Assembly (NCBI GenBank): GCA_025355965.1
Contig: JANXYR010000038.1
Location: 47,776 to 111,775 of the forward strand
DNA length: 64,000 nt
Source of the DNA: Geobacteraceae bacterium
GTDB taxonomy: Bacteria > Desulfobacterota > Desulfuromonadia > Geobacterales > Pseudopelobacteraceae
Reading direction: 5' to 3'
In this document: positions 1 to 9,543 of the stretch, piece by piece
How the letters are laid out: the number at the start of each line of letters is the position of its first letter
How positions within the stretch are numbered: the first letter of the stretch is position 1
Translations under genes and position numbers: made by a program
Notes under the pieces: model-generated
Database searches by the model: none
The model's input: the letters and a program-made list of their open reading frames with translations, nothing else
What the model was told of the DNA's origin: nothing

Positions 1-2
1 GC

Positions 3-761
3 TCAGGTAAGACAGAAAAACGTTTCGAAGCCGTCATCCTGAATAAACATGTAGGCTCATACTTCCAGTGCCCGAACTGCCAGTTCCTCCAGATTGGCAA
101 CCCGACTTGGCTTGAAGAGGCCTATAAAGAATCTATTAATTCATGTGACACTGGCATTCTTGCACGCAACATTCACCTAAGAGAGTTGGCATCTGTCATT
201 ATTTACTATTTTTTCAACCATTCCAGCCAATTCCTAGATTACGCTGGAGGTTACGGCATTTTTACGAGGCTTATGCGAGATGCCGGCTTTGACTATTATT
301 GGAGTGACAAATACTCGCAGAATATTTTGGCCAAGAATTTTGAATATAATAGTGACCTTGAAATAGAACTCCTAACTGCGTTTGAGGTTTTAGAACATCT
401 TGAGGACCCTCTTCAAGATCTAAACAGCATGTTATCAATTAGTAAGAATTTACTTTTCTCAACAGAGCTGCTCCCGTCTACACCACCGGCACCAGATCAG
501 TGGTGGTACTACGGAACTGAACACGGCCAACATATTTCATTCTATACAAAACATACACTGAGATACCTTGCCAATTATTATGGGCTTAACTATTACAATT
601 TTCGCAATTTACATTTATTCACTGAAAAGCGGATCAGTAAAAGCACATTTTACATAATTACACACTTTTACAACAAGCTCGGTTTATTCAAAAACTTACA
701 AAAAAAAATTACCTCCAGGACTCAGAGTGACATGGATTACATCAATTCACTCTCCAAATAA
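3..761 (+). CDS. SAM-dependent methyltransferase, 5' end outside window
   Basis: The reading frame is open from the first bases of the window to the stop at 759-761, so the gene starts upstream of the window. An internal TTG at 186 would remove a conserved part. The visible N-terminal part has a CPNC pair (about 67-78), as in methyltransferases that carry an N-terminal Cys-rich zinc-type motif. It is followed by a class I SAM-binding loop (DYAGGYG, near 240-260) and an EVLEHLEDP stretch typical of the Methyltransf_11/23 group. The C-terminal third is AT-rich with many Tyr and Asn. Its place before a GDP-mannose dehydratase and several glycosyltransferases suggests methylation of a sugar or glycan end, but the substrate is inferred only from context. 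The frame is certain and the specificity unknown. Confidence 0.75.
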   Translation, partial: SGKTEKRFEAVILNKHVGSYFQCPNCQFLQIGNPTWLEEAYKESINSCDTGILARNIHLRELASVIIYYFFNHSSQFLDYAGGYGIFTRLMRDAGFDYYWSDKYSQNILAKNFEYNSDLEIELLTAFEVLEHLEDPLQDLNSMLSISKNLLFSTELLPSTPPAPDQWWYYGTEHGQHISFYTKHTLRYLANYYGLNYYNFRNLHLFTEKRISKSTFYIITHFYNKLGLFKNLQKKITSRTQSDMDYINSLSK

Positions 762-869
762 AACTTTACTGACTTACTTAATTTATTATCCGGTTGATAG
801 ATGAGATATTTCGTCAGCATACTAGAATGCCTGACACAAGTTTGGAACTTTTGAAGGGAAAGTTGGCTT

Positions 870-1829
870 ATGGATAAAACAGCACTGATTTGTGGCATAT
901 CCGGTCAGGATGGGGCCTACCTTGCCAGATTCCTGCTCGACAAAGGCTACCGAGTCCATGGGACAGCCCGTGATGCCCAGATGGCGACTTTTTACAACCT
1001 TAGTATGTTAAAAATCAAGGATAAGTTGTCATTTCATTCCATGGCGCCCAACGATTTTAGGAGTGTCCTTCAGGTGCTCGTAAAAGTCCAGCCTGACGAG
1101 ATTTACAACCTGGCGGGCCAGAGCTCAGTCGGCCTTTCTTTCGACCAGCCGGTTGAAACATTGGAGAGCATAAGCGTCGGCACACTGAACCTGCTGGAAG
1201 CTATGCGTTTCATCGGCAGCCCAATGAAGCTCTATAGTGCAGGGTCCAGCGAATGTTTTGGCAATACAGGCGGAGAACCAGCCGATGAAGAGACCCCCTT
1301 TCGACCCCGCAGTCCTTATGCGGTGGCGAAGGCAACCGCCTTCTGGGAAGTGGCCAACTACCGTGAGGCATATAACCTCTTTGCATGTACCGGCATACTA
1401 TTCAACCACGAATCCCCCCTGCGACCAGAGCGATTTGTCACACAGAAGATTGTTAAATCGGCCTGCCGCATAGCCGCAGGCAGTAAAGAAAAACTTCATT
1501 TGGGCAACATCTCAATCTCTCGTGATTGGGGTTGGGCACCTGAATATGTTGAGGCCATGTGGCTTATGCTGCAGCAAGAAAAGGCTGATGACTTCGTAAT
1601 TGCTACATCAGAGACCAATACTCTGGGAAGCTTTGTAGAAGAAGCATTCTTAACAGTGGGGCTCAACTGGCAGGATTACGTCATCAGTGACCAGACACTG
1701 TTAAGACCTTCGGAAATAATGGTGAGTCGAGGAAATGCCGGCAAAGCGGCACTCTTACTTGGTTGGAGCGCAAAATACCGTATGCGTGATGTAGTAAAAA
1801 TGATGACGACGTATCGCCATGATGATTAA
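870..1829 (+). CDS. gmd: GDP-mannose 4,6-dehydratase
   Basis: This is an extended short-chain dehydrogenase of 319 aa. It has the NAD(P)-binding GxxGxxG at residues 9-15 (GISGQDG), catalytic SSE at 126-128 and YxxxK at 150-154. The NHESPLRPE segment near 169-177 is the family signature of GDP-mannose 4,6-dehydratases. The enzyme converts GDP-D-mannose to GDP-4-keto-6-deoxymannose, the precursor of GDP-rhamnose, GDP-fucose or GDP-perosamine. No reductase or aminotransferase for the next step is visible nearby, so the final sugar is open. It is 108 bp after the methyltransferase and 51 bp before a glycosyltransferase, which fits one O-antigen or exopolysaccharide operon. The length is normal for the short bacterial form. 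Confidence 0.88.
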   Translation: MDKTALICGISGQDGAYLARFLLDKGYRVHGTARDAQMATFYNLSMLKIKDKLSFHSMAPNDFRSVLQVLVKVQPDEIYNLAGQSSVGLSFDQPVETLESISVGTLNLLEAMRFIGSPMKLYSAGSSECFGNTGGEPADEETPFRPRSPYAVAKATAFWEVANYREAYNLFACTGILFNHESPLRPERFVTQKIVKSACRIAAGSKEKLHLGNISISRDWGWAPEYVEAMWLMLQQEKADDFVIATSETNTLGSFVEEAFLTVGLNWQDYVISDQTLLRPSEIMVSRGNAGKAALLLGWSAKYRMRDVVKMMTTYRHDD

Positions 1830-1880
1830 ATTGGATCCAACATCACCCGTATTACTGACGATCCGTGAACGGACTATTAT

Positions 1881-3035
1881 ATGAAGAATATTGGTATAAG
1901 TTTGGTTGATTTTACACCTGGGCGTATGGGCGGAGTGGAGACATATGTCCGGAATCTTGTTTCATGGCTTGCTGTCAATGACTACGAGAACAGGTACACC
2001 CTGATCTGCACCGACCATAACGTTGGATATTTTGATGCCATTATAGATCGAGTCGAAACGCTGGTGTTTAAAAATGATAAAAATTCTCCCGGCAGACTTC
2101 TGCGAAGTCTTGCCAGAAAAATATTGCGTGTGGATATGGTCCAGGTCGATATCGACAGACTTGGCCTAGATCTTCTGCATAATCCGTTCACCAGTGTTCG
2201 ATGCAGCAAATTCAAGACCCCTTTAATCGTAACCTTCCACGACATCCAACACCATTATTATCCTGAGTTCTTCAAGGCCAAAGACGTTCGAGGCAGAGAC
2301 AGGGTTTACCGTAAAGCGACCGTTGAAGCCAACAAGATTATTGCCGATTCGCACCACACTAAACAGACTCTTATTGATAGCTATAAAGTCCCTGATGACC
2401 ATATTAATGTAGTCCATCTTGGTGTTGGAAGCGAGTACAGAAAAATTGACGATCAAACGTTCTTGGATCTGGAAAGAGCTAATTTGGGACTGACTAAACC
2501 GTTTCTTTATTATCCGGCAGCTACCTGGCTGCACAAAAACCACATAAACCTGCTCCGTGCCGTCACTATTCTCAAAAGCCACTACCATTTTGATGGTGAT
2601 CTGGTACTTACCGGAGTTGCAACTTCGGCAAAAGACAGCTTGATGACGAAGATTTTGGAGCTTGGCCTTCAGGACAGTGTCCACATTCTTGGCTACCTTC
2701 CTTACGACAAACTACCGGTAATATATAATTTGGCTCGAATGATGGTATTTCCCTCATTATTCGAGGGATTCGGTTTTCCTGCATTAGAAGCAATGGCTTG
2801 CGGATGTCCGGTTGTATGTTCGAATGTAACCTCATTGCCGGAAGTGGCTGGAGATGCTGCTGGTTATTTTGACCCAACTTCCCCTGAAAATATAGCAGCA
2901 TGTATCAATATGCTCTGGCACAATGATGATGCATTGCAAATTATGCGGGAAGCCGGCATTGACAGGGCTAAACGGTTCACCTGGGAGAAGACGGCCCGAC
3001 TTACAAGGGAAATTTATATGCAAACAGCGCAATAG
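1881..3035 (+). CDS. Glycosyltransferase family 4 (GT-B fold)
   Basis: The protein has 384 aa with the GT-B architecture. An N-terminal acceptor domain carries [12 protein letters not shown] near residue 16. The C-terminal nucleotide-sugar domain has the [10 protein letters not shown]-x7-E signature and a following GCPVVCSN loop. Such enzymes move a sugar from a nucleotide donor to a growing glycan at the cytoplasmic face of the inner membrane. Mannosyl- and rhamnosyltransferases of O-antigen clusters have this layout, which suits the preceding gmd. The acceptor and linkage cannot be read from sequence. The ATG at 1881 has only a weak ribosome-binding site, and translation may be coupled to the upstream gene. 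Confidence 0.85.
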   Translation: MKNIGISLVDFTPGRMGGVETYVRNLVSWLAVNDYENRYTLICTDHNVGYFDAIIDRVETLVFKNDKNSPGRLLRSLARKILRVDMVQVDIDRLGLDLLHNPFTSVRCSKFKTPLIVTFHDIQHHYYPEFFKAKDVRGRDRVYRKATVEANKIIADSHHTKQTLIDSYKVPDDHINVVHLGVGSEYRKIDDQTFLDLERANLGLTKPFLYYPAATWLHKNHINLLRAVTILKSHYHFDGDLVLTGVATSAKDSLMTKILELGLQDSVHILGYLPYDKLPVIYNLARMMVFPSLFEGFGFPALEAMACGCPVVCSNVTSLPEVAGDAAGYFDPTSPENIAACINMLWHNDDALQIMREAGIDRAKRFTWEKTARLTREIYMQTAQ

Positions 3036-3132
3036 TTGTGCATATAAACCCAGCTTTTCAATTCAACATTGGATACGGCTATACAAATTGCTGATAAACT
3101 TCCCTTCCGATATAAAACAAGGAAATCCAATA

Positions 3133-3891
3133 ATGACCATATCTCCACTACTATCCATCATAACCGTTGTCAAAAACAGTCCTGATCACCTGAAGCGTAC
3201 TATTAATAGTATAATTCCATTTAAAAATAATGAAATTGAGTATGTTGTCGTCGATGGAGCATCAGTTGACGGTACGTGTGCTGTTATTGAATCATACAAA
3301 GACTTTATTGATGTTTGTGTCAGTGAAACTGATGAAGGAGTTTATGACGCCATGAATAAAGGCGTTGCTCTTGCTCACGGTAAGTATCTTCTCTTTCTAA
3401 ATGCTGGCGATGAACTGTTAATTGACATCATTCCTATTATTAAAGCTGCTCCTGAAAAGACTGTAATGATTTATGGCCGGGCAAATATGATCAATCCTGA
3501 TGGCTCATTTGATTATATAAAAGGAAAGCGCCTGAAAAGTATCCGTCGGTTTCTGAAGGGCATGCCTTTGTGTCACCAAGCAATATTGTACAGGCGCGAA
3601 CAGATGATGCTTTATGACCTCAGTTTCAAGGTAATTAGTGATCGCGTATTAACGTATAAACTTTTAAAAAAATACGGACTTAAGCGTTCGTTCTTTGCAA
3701 ATAATATAATGGTAACTTACTATCAGGACGGTTTTTCCGGAAGTTTTACTGATGATTTTCTGGCTGCTGAAGATGCCCGTTTTTACCGTAGTGTAGGCAA
3801 ATCTTATTACATAGCACTAAAGCGTTTCAATTTTATGTTTAAACATAAAATAAAGCGGCCAATTTTACGTGCATTGAACATAAAGTACTAA
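3133..3891 (+). CDS. Glycosyltransferase family 2
   Basis: The start at 3133 was chosen because AAGGAA lies 8-10 bases upstream and the protein then begins MTISPLLSIITVV, the normal N-terminus of a GT2 catalytic domain. A longer frame from 2923 would overlap the previous gene by 113 bp with no recognisable sequence. The 252-aa product shows VVDGASVDGT near residue 37 and an NAGDE acidic motif in place of a strict DxD, as in the WcaE-like branch. It probably adds one sugar during cytoplasmic assembly of a surface glycan. Base composition is more AT-rich than in the next gene, as is often seen in polysaccharide loci that exchange genes. Donor and acceptor are unknown. Confidence 0.8.
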   Translation: MTISPLLSIITVVKNSPDHLKRTINSIIPFKNNEIEYVVVDGASVDGTCAVIESYKDFIDVCVSETDEGVYDAMNKGVALAHGKYLLFLNAGDELLIDIIPIIKAAPEKTVMIYGRANMINPDGSFDYIKGKRLKSIRRFLKGMPLCHQAILYRREQMMLYDLSFKVISDRVLTYKLLKKYGLKRSFFANNIMVTYYQDGFSGSFTDDFLAAEDARFYRSVGKSYYIALKRFNFMFKHKIKRPILRALNIKY

Positions 3892-3912
3892 TAACAGATG
3901 AGATGGTGCTAA

Positions 3913-4683
3913 ATGCCTCCAATTTCAGTCGTAATCATAACCTTTAACGAGGAGAAAAATATTGAGCGCTGTTTGCGTTCGCTACAGGGCGTGGCCGATG
4001 AAATCATCGTGCTGGACTCGCTATCTACCGACCGTACAAAGGAGATTTGCCAACGGTACAAGGTAAAGTTTATCGAGCAGCCATTCCTTGGGTATGTTGA
4101 GCAAAAGAACAAAGCACTGGAATTTGCCACATATCCGCATGTTCTTTCGCTCGACGCTGACGAGGTGCTTTCCGACGAACTCAGAAAATCGATCCTCGCG
4201 GTCAAGAACAACTGGCAGCACGACGGCTACTGTTTCAACCGCCTGACCAACTATTGCGGCACCTGGGTACGCCACTGCGGATGGTATCCGGACCGGAAGC
4301 TACGGCTGTTTGACAAGAGAAAGGGGAAATGGTCCGGCGACACCATACACGAGCGCTATCTGCCGCACGACAACAGCACCCCAAAGCATATCTCCGGCGA
4401 CCTGTTGCACTATTCCTACTATACGATCGACCAGCATCTCGACCAGATCAAAAAGTTTACAACCATGATGGCACAAGTCCAATTTAATAAAGGGAAAAAA
4501 CCTGGATTCGGGAAGCTCGTTCTGAATCCTCTCTGGTGTTTCATCCGCCAATACTTTGTACAACTCGGCTTTCTCGACGGCTATCACGGCTTGGTTATCT
4601 GCTGTCTGTCGGCCTGTGCCAACTTCATCAAATACGCAAAAACGAGGGAGCTGTTCTCTGCCCAAGGGCCGATGAATGATTAA
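3913..4683 (+). CDS. Glycosyltransferase family 2, WaaE/KdtX-like
   Basis: The protein has 256 aa and a GT2 domain: ISVVIITFNEEKNIERCL at the N-terminus, an LDSLSTDRT segment and LDADEV as the metal-binding DxD. The middle segment with WYPDRKLRLF and the DTIHERY motif is typical of WaaE/KdtX-type LPS core glucosyltransferases. These add a beta-linked glucose to heptose I of the inner core in enterobacteria, so a role in LPS core assembly is likely here. The C-terminal third is hydrophobic and may associate with the membrane. The gene overlaps the following GT9 gene by 8 bp, which strengthens the LPS-core reading. Exact sugar and linkage are inferred from the family. Confidence 0.82.
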   Translation: MPPISVVIITFNEEKNIERCLRSLQGVADEIIVLDSLSTDRTKEICQRYKVKFIEQPFLGYVEQKNKALEFATYPHVLSLDADEVLSDELRKSILAVKNNWQHDGYCFNRLTNYCGTWVRHCGWYPDRKLRLFDKRKGKWSGDTIHERYLPHDNSTPKHISGDLLHYSYYTIDQHLDQIKKFTTMMAQVQFNKGKKPGFGKLVLNPLWCFIRQYFVQLGFLDGYHGLVICCLSACANFIKYAKTRELFSAQGPMND

Positions 4684-5683
4684 GAGACTGATCATCAGCC
4701 GCACCGATGCTATCGGCGACGTCATCCTGACCCTGCCGGTTGCCGGTTTGATGAAAAAACTGCATCCGGGTCTGGAAATCCTGTTTATCGGCCGATCTTA
4801 TACCGCCCCGGTAATTAACGCCTGCGAGCATATTGATGAATTCGTCAACTGGGATGAACTGTCCGGGTATACTCCCCGAAAAAAAATGGAATATTTCAAG
4901 GCGTTGCATGCCGATGCAATAGTTCATGTGTTCCCCGACCGGGAACTGGCGCGGATCGCCTATCAGAGCAATATTCCGCTTCGCGTGGGCACCTCGCATC
5001 GCTTCCATCACTGGTTGTACTGCAACCGCCTGGTACATGTGGGGCGGAAAAAATCGCCGCTGCATGAGGCGCAGCTGAATGCGCTGCTTTTCCGCCCGAT
5101 AGGCGTAAAAAAAGCACCTTCACTCGACGAATTGACAAAATTGATGGGGATGACCAAGCCAGCCGAAGTTGATGACACATGCGCCCAGTGGCTTGACCCA
5201 AACCGCTTCAACCTTATTCTGCATCCCAAATCGAAGGGAAGCGCCCGCGAGTGGGGTCTTGAGAACTTCAGCGAACTGATCCGAATCCTCCCCAGGGAGC
5301 GCTACAAGATCTTTATCTCCGGCAGCGTCGAAGACGGTGTGGCACTGCAAGGACAAATCGAAGCGTGGGGCGGCAACGTGACTGATATCACCGGCAAGAT
5401 GCCGCTGGCTCAGTTTATAGCTTTTATCAACAAAGCCGACGGGCTTGTGGCGGCGAGTACCGGACCTCTGCATATTGCCGCCGCACTGGGGAAAACTGCG
5501 GTCGGTCTCTACGCACCTATGCAGCCTATTCACCCCGGTCGCTGGTCCCCCTTGGGGCCGCGAGCCGGATATCTCGTTTTGGATAAGCGGTGCAACCAAT
5601 GTCGCCATGTCAATCACTGCGCATGCATCGAAAGCATCAAGCCTGCGGATGTAGTCCTTAAACTGGATCAACTTAGAGCCTGA
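4676..5683 (+). CDS. Glycosyltransferase family 9 (heptosyltransferase-like)
   Basis: The protein has 335 aa with the two-domain GT-B fold of ADP-heptose:LPS heptosyltransferases. The N-terminus has RTDAIGDVILTLPV, the middle has ILHPKSKGSAREW, and the donor-site segment is AASTGPLHIAAALGK, the most conserved part of GT9. Four cysteines near the C-terminus (CNQCRHVNHCACIE) resemble a metal-binding cluster seen in some GT9 enzymes. It probably transfers a heptose or related sugar to the LPS inner core in the cytoplasm. The ATG lies within the end of the WaaE-like gene (8-bp overlap), indicating translational coupling. Confidence 0.85.
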   Translation: MIKRLIISRTDAIGDVILTLPVAGLMKKLHPGLEILFIGRSYTAPVINACEHIDEFVNWDELSGYTPRKKMEYFKALHADAIVHVFPDRELARIAYQSNIPLRVGTSHRFHHWLYCNRLVHVGRKKSPLHEAQLNALLFRPIGVKKAPSLDELTKLMGMTKPAEVDDTCAQWLDPNRFNLILHPKSKGSAREWGLENFSELIRILPRERYKIFISGSVEDGVALQGQIEAWGGNVTDITGKMPLAQFIAFINKADGLVAASTGPLHIAAALGKTAVGLYAPMQPIHPGRWSPLGPRAGYLVLDKRCNQCRHVNHCACIESIKPADVVLKLDQLRA

Positions 5684-5715
5684 TCACACCACGGAACCAA
5701 CAGAGAATTGCACCT

Positions 5716-7557
5716 ATGCCGTTACGTATCCTGCATGTATTGTCCTCAAATTTTTTCGCCGGGTCGGTTGCTTATGCACTCCAACTGGCTGAACGGCAAT
5801 CTGCCGATGGGCATGACGTGGTTATGGTTACCGATCAGGGAGGATTATCCGACAAGATTACCTGCCTCCCTCTTCCGGTGTCCAACCGCTCGTTACTGCA
5901 ACGGTTCAAAAACATTTGTTTTCTGCGGAAAGTAATTCGTGAGCAGAACATCAACGTAGTGCACGCCCATTCGCGAGCAGCCAGCTGGATAGCCCATTAT
6001 GCAGTTCGCGGCACACGTGTGCCGCTGGTTTCGACCATACATGGACGCCAGGTTAAGCACTCCGCCTTGAAATCAAATGATATTTATGGCGAAAAAGTCA
6101 TCGCCATCTGCCCTCATCTGGTTGATCATCTGGCTAACGAGCTGCATATGGACAGGCAGAAGCTGGCGTTTTTACCCAATCCACTCGATCTTGAGGTTCT
6201 AAAACAGATCAAAAGAACCAGAACAAACGACGGGCGCATGGTGATTTCGGTTGTCGGTCGCCTCAATGGCCCCAAAGGGGCGCACATTTCGGATCTTGTG
6301 GCACTGGTTTTCCCGCAGTTATTACAACAATATCCTTCACTCTCCATACAGATAGTCGGTGGCGAATGGGATTCATTCCCGCAGACCGGCAAAGATGCTT
6401 TTGCAGGTCTGCAATCCCGTTTCGGTGAACGCATATGTTACATGGGATTTACAAAACAGGTCCTGGAGTTAATGGCGAATTCCGATGTGGTAATCGGAGC
6501 CGGACGGGTGGCCATGGAGGCTTTGGCCTTGGGTAGTGCCGTTTTTGCTCTGGGCGAAGCCTGCTGCCATGGCCTTGTCACCAATGAAAATCTGGGCGAT
6601 GCCATTGCAACCAATTTTGGCGATATCCTCGCGGTGGCCGCGCCGTTCCGCCCCGATCCTGCTGCAATTACGCACGAACTGGAGACGTATCTTACCGGTG
6701 AAATAGTGCCGAAAGTTGATATTACGGAGCTCTCACGGACTTATGATCTTAACAGGGTCATGCCAAAGATACTGCGCACATATTCATCCGCTATCATGCG
6801 CAAACTGTCCCCAAGCTCCATCCCGGTGCTGATGTATCACCGAGTTCCTGATGCACCCATCGCTACAAAGCACCGCACCTTTGTAACCAAGGGAAACTTT
6901 GAAAAACAACTACAGTTTTTCACCCGGCGGGGGTTGCAATCCATTACCTTTCAGGACTACCTGGCATTCTCCACCGGCGCCAAACCGCTGAGTAAATTCC
7001 CCCAAAAGCCTTTTATTCTGACCTTTGACGACGGCTATCTGGACAACTTCAACAATATGCTGCCACTTGCTCAAAAACATGGCTATAAGGGGGTACTGTT
7101 TTTACTGGGAGACTTCTCGGTTAGCGGTAATTTTTGGGATATCGGTGAAGATGTCGAGGCAAACAGGATAATGACCACTGAACAGAAGAAAGTTTTTGTG
7201 GACCAAGGTTGGGAGATCGGCGCGCACACGCTTACGCATCCACATTTGACGCGGTTGAGTGATGAAGACGTACTGAATGAATTACGTGAAAGCCGGGACC
7301 GCATCGAGCATGAACTGAAGACTACGGTTGTATCGTTTGCCTATCCATTCGGCACTTATGACGATCGCGTCAAGGATCTGGTCAAGCAAACCGGATTTGA
7401 ATTCGGAATTTCAACTGACACCGGAGGAGTTACGATAGAGGACGATCGATTTGCAGTTTTTCGCGTTAATATGTTTCCCGAAGAAAGCACATTCAACCTG
7501 TTCAAGAAAACATCCTCATGGTATCGGAAATACTACAAATGGAAGCGCAGAAAGTGA
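5716..7557 (+). CDS. Fused glycosyltransferase (GT4) and NodB-type polysaccharide deacetylase
   Basis: One uninterrupted 613-aa frame holds two enzymes. Residues about 1-360 are a GT4-like glycosyltransferase (LHVLSSNFFAGSVAYALQLAE at the start, SVVGRLNGPKG, GAGRVAMEALALG). Residues about 375-613 are a NodB carbohydrate esterase. They include MYHRV, the catalytic and metal motif FDDGY, the zinc ligands in GAHTLTHPHL, and SFAYPFGTYD. No signal peptide is seen, so both activities would be cytoplasmic, which is unusual for an esterase acting on a finished polymer. It could transfer an N-acetylated sugar and then deacetylate the lipid-linked intermediate. The glycosyltransferase half is divergent and its E-x7-E is weak. 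It ends overlapping the lipid-kinase gene. Confidence 0.85.
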   Translation: MPLRILHVLSSNFFAGSVAYALQLAERQSADGHDVVMVTDQGGLSDKITCLPLPVSNRSLLQRFKNICFLRKVIREQNINVVHAHSRAASWIAHYAVRGTRVPLVSTIHGRQVKHSALKSNDIYGEKVIAICPHLVDHLANELHMDRQKLAFLPNPLDLEVLKQIKRTRTNDGRMVISVVGRLNGPKGAHISDLVALVFPQLLQQYPSLSIQIVGGEWDSFPQTGKDAFAGLQSRFGERICYMGFTKQVLELMANSDVVIGAGRVAMEALALGSAVFALGEACCHGLVTNENLGDAIATNFGDILAVAAPFRPDPAAITHELETYLTGEIVPKVDITELSRTYDLNRVMPKILRTYSSAIMRKLSPSSIPVLMYHRVPDAPIATKHRTFVTKGNFEKQLQFFTRRGLQSITFQDYLAFSTGAKPLSKFPQKPFILTFDDGYLDNFNNMLPLAQKHGYKGVLFLLGDFSVSGNFWDIGEDVEANRIMTTEQKKVFVDQGWEIGAHTLTHPHLTRLSDEDVLNELRESRDRIEHELKTTVVSFAYPFGTYDDRVKDLVKQTGFEFGISTDTGGVTIEDDRFAVFRVNMFPEESTFNLFKKTSSWYRKYYKWKRRK

Positions 7558-8420
7558 ATACTTACCTCTTTGTAAACCCAACCTCCGGCCGCCATTCCGC
7601 CCAACGCTTAAAACTTACTTTAGAGCGATTGCTGGCAACTGCAATAATTCCTATTATCTTTCAGGTACGCACCCCAGCCGAAATTTCAGCCTATTGTGAG
7701 ACCATCAATAAAGATACCGACCCTCATCTGGTAATCATTGCCGGGGGTGACGGGACTTTTAATGCCGTAGTCAACGGCTTGACCCCCGGCACTGCCACTC
7801 TTGCGGTGCTACCGTTCGGCACGTCTAATGTGCTGGCGGCAGAAATCGGGATCAAATCAATAGATGACGCTCTTGAAAAGATAACAGCCGAAAAGACGAA
7901 TTCTCTATCGGTTGGGGTACTCGAATTGAAGGAGCGAACTCTCCGCTTTGTGCTCATGGCTGGTATCGGTCTGGACGGAGCAGTAGTCAGAGATGTCTGG
8001 CCGCTCGGAAAAAGGTTTCTGCGGCAAGGAGCCTACGTACTGTCCGGGTTGAAGCGCGCAATGGCATGGGATAAATCTGTTTTCGAAATCAGTACCCCTG
8101 ATGTAGATATAACATGCCACTCTGCCATTATCTGCAATGCTTCCCGCTATGGCGGCAATTTTGTCCTGTCACCGGATAGCAACCCCTTTTCGTCGGGTCT
8201 TTCTGCCGTCTGTATAACTGGAAACAGGCGACGCGCCTATCTTGGTAGTGCACTGAATCTGTTTCTAGACAAATTTGAAACAAACAAAGAGCTAATCCGC
8301 ATAGATTCTTCAACCTTTGACGTTAAGGGAAACCATCCAATCCAGATCGATGGTGATTTCGTCGGCTATGGGCCTGCACGCATATCCGAGCTTGCCGATT
8401 TTGCGAGAATTATCGTTTAG
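7554..8420 (+). CDS. Diacylglycerol/sphingosine kinase-family lipid kinase
   Basis: The protein carries the DAGK catalytic signature: NPTSGR near the N-terminus and GGDGTFNAVVNGL about 60 residues later, then LPFGTSNVLA. The C-terminal beta-sandwich domain ends with an IDGDFVGYG segment. Enzymes of this family phosphorylate diacylglycerol or other lipid alcohols at the membrane. I chose the GTG at 7554 because it gives a 4-bp GTGA overlap with the preceding stop and starts right before TYLFVNPTSGR. Alternative starts are GTG... at 7518 or ATG at 7539. Lying at the end of the glycan operon, it might recycle a lipid carrier or diacylglycerol, but this is inference. Confidence 0.82.
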   Translation: MNTYLFVNPTSGRHSAQRLKLTLERLLATAIIPIIFQVRTPAEISAYCETINKDTDPHLVIIAGGDGTFNAVVNGLTPGTATLAVLPFGTSNVLAAEIGIKSIDDALEKITAEKTNSLSVGVLELKERTLRFVLMAGIGLDGAVVRDVWPLGKRFLRQGAYVLSGLKRAMAWDKSVFEISTPDVDITCHSAIICNASRYGGNFVLSPDSNPFSSGLSAVCITGNRRRAYLGSALNLFLDKFETNKELIRIDSSTFDVKGNHPIQIDGDFVGYGPARISELADFARIIV

Positions 8421-8472
8421 CGGAAATGTTTTTCCACTCCAACCAACGAAAAATAAAAGGTATCAACACTCT

Positions 8473-9264
8473 ATGTCACTTCATCGTTTTTCCCGCGCCG
8501 AACTTCTGATAGGCACCGAAGGGTTGTCCACCCTGGCCGATAAGCACGTCATTATATGCGGAATCGGCGGTGTCGGCAGTTATGCCGCCGAGGCTCTGGG
8601 GCGGGCCGGCGTCGGGCGAATCACACTGGTGGATTTCGATGACATCTGCCTGACCAACATCAATCGGCAAATACATGCACTCTCCAGCACGGTAGGGCAG
8701 CCAAAAGTAGAGGCGATGGCAGCACGGTTGCGAGACATCAATCCAGCCGCTGAAATCTTTCCGATCAAGGAGTTTTTCTCGCGTGAGAACACCGAAAGAT
8801 TACTACTGCCCCGCCCTGACTATGTACTGGACGCAATCGACCATTTCACCGCCAAAACCTCATTGATAAAGGTCTGCCGCGAGTGTGGCATTCCGATCAT
8901 TTCCAGCATGGGGGCAGCAAACAAGCTCGATCCCACAAAGATAGAAGTTTCAGACATATCAGCTACCAGAAACTGCCGGATGGCTCGCAGTATGAGGAAA
9001 ATCCTGAAAAATGCAGGCATCACATCCGGAGTGCAGGTTGTCTACTCGACCGAACTGCACCGTGAACTTGATCCTGCATCATCAAGCCCACGCGACACCT
9101 GCAACGAACGTCCAGATCTATCAGAACAGATATTCATTCCTGAGCAACGCCGAGTGATTCTCGGCAGTATTTCATATATTCCTTCTATCTTCGGGCTTAC
9201 TATGGCAGGAGTTGTAGTCAACGAGCTTTTGAAGCTGACTTCATGCATGGCAACAAAAGATTGA
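8473..9264 (+). CDS. tcdA: tRNA threonylcarbamoyladenosine dehydratase (TcdA/YgdL)
   Basis: The protein has 263 aa of the ThiF/MoeB/E1-like fold. The nucleotide-binding loop is GIGGVGSYAAEALGRAG near residue 29, followed by DFDDICLTNINRQ, the arginine finger region characteristic of TcdA. TcdA uses ATP to cyclise N6-threonylcarbamoyladenosine at tRNA position 37. MoeB-type CxxC pairs are not seen, supporting TcdA over MoeB or ThiF. The ATG at 8473 starts the family-type N-terminus (RFSRAELLIG). A longer in-frame start at 8317 lies inside the lipid-kinase gene and adds unrelated sequence. The gene stands 52 bp after the kinase and 279 bp before rho; that following gap shows no gene. Confidence 0.88.
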   Translation: MSLHRFSRAELLIGTEGLSTLADKHVIICGIGGVGSYAAEALGRAGVGRITLVDFDDICLTNINRQIHALSSTVGQPKVEAMAARLRDINPAAEIFPIKEFFSRENTERLLLPRPDYVLDAIDHFTAKTSLIKVCRECGIPIISSMGAANKLDPTKIEVSDISATRNCRMARSMRKILKNAGITSGVQVVYSTELHRELDPASSSPRDTCNERPDLSEQIFIPEQRRVILGSISYIPSIFGLTMAGVVVNELLKLTSCMATKD

Positions 9265-9543
9265 ACATTTACTGACAAACTATGCTGTTTTTTATTGACA
9301 AGCCCTGAAAATAAAGGGTAACGTCGTAACACCTCAGATTAACATCGTGGCATCCAAAAAGATCCCAGACTTCTTCATAAGCGCTTATATTCGAATCTCT
9401 GAAAAAATCATACTCTGCCATTTGAGCAAGAAGCTCCCGACTATCGCAGATTCAATTAATACAATCATTTCATAGTTTCCTCGGAAAAAACAAACCACCT
9501 ATGCTAAATCCCCAGACCATGAAGACCGTACGCAGGAGAACAG

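Noticed and set aside
2923..3132. N-terminal extension of the GT2 gene from 2923
   Set aside because: It overlaps the preceding gene by 113 bp, has no family match and lacks a ribosome-binding site, while 3133 has one.
4300..5065. Long minus-strand frames opposite the LPS glycosyltransferase genes
   Set aside because: They mirror strong plus-strand genes with clear domains and have no recognisable motifs or ribosome-binding sites.
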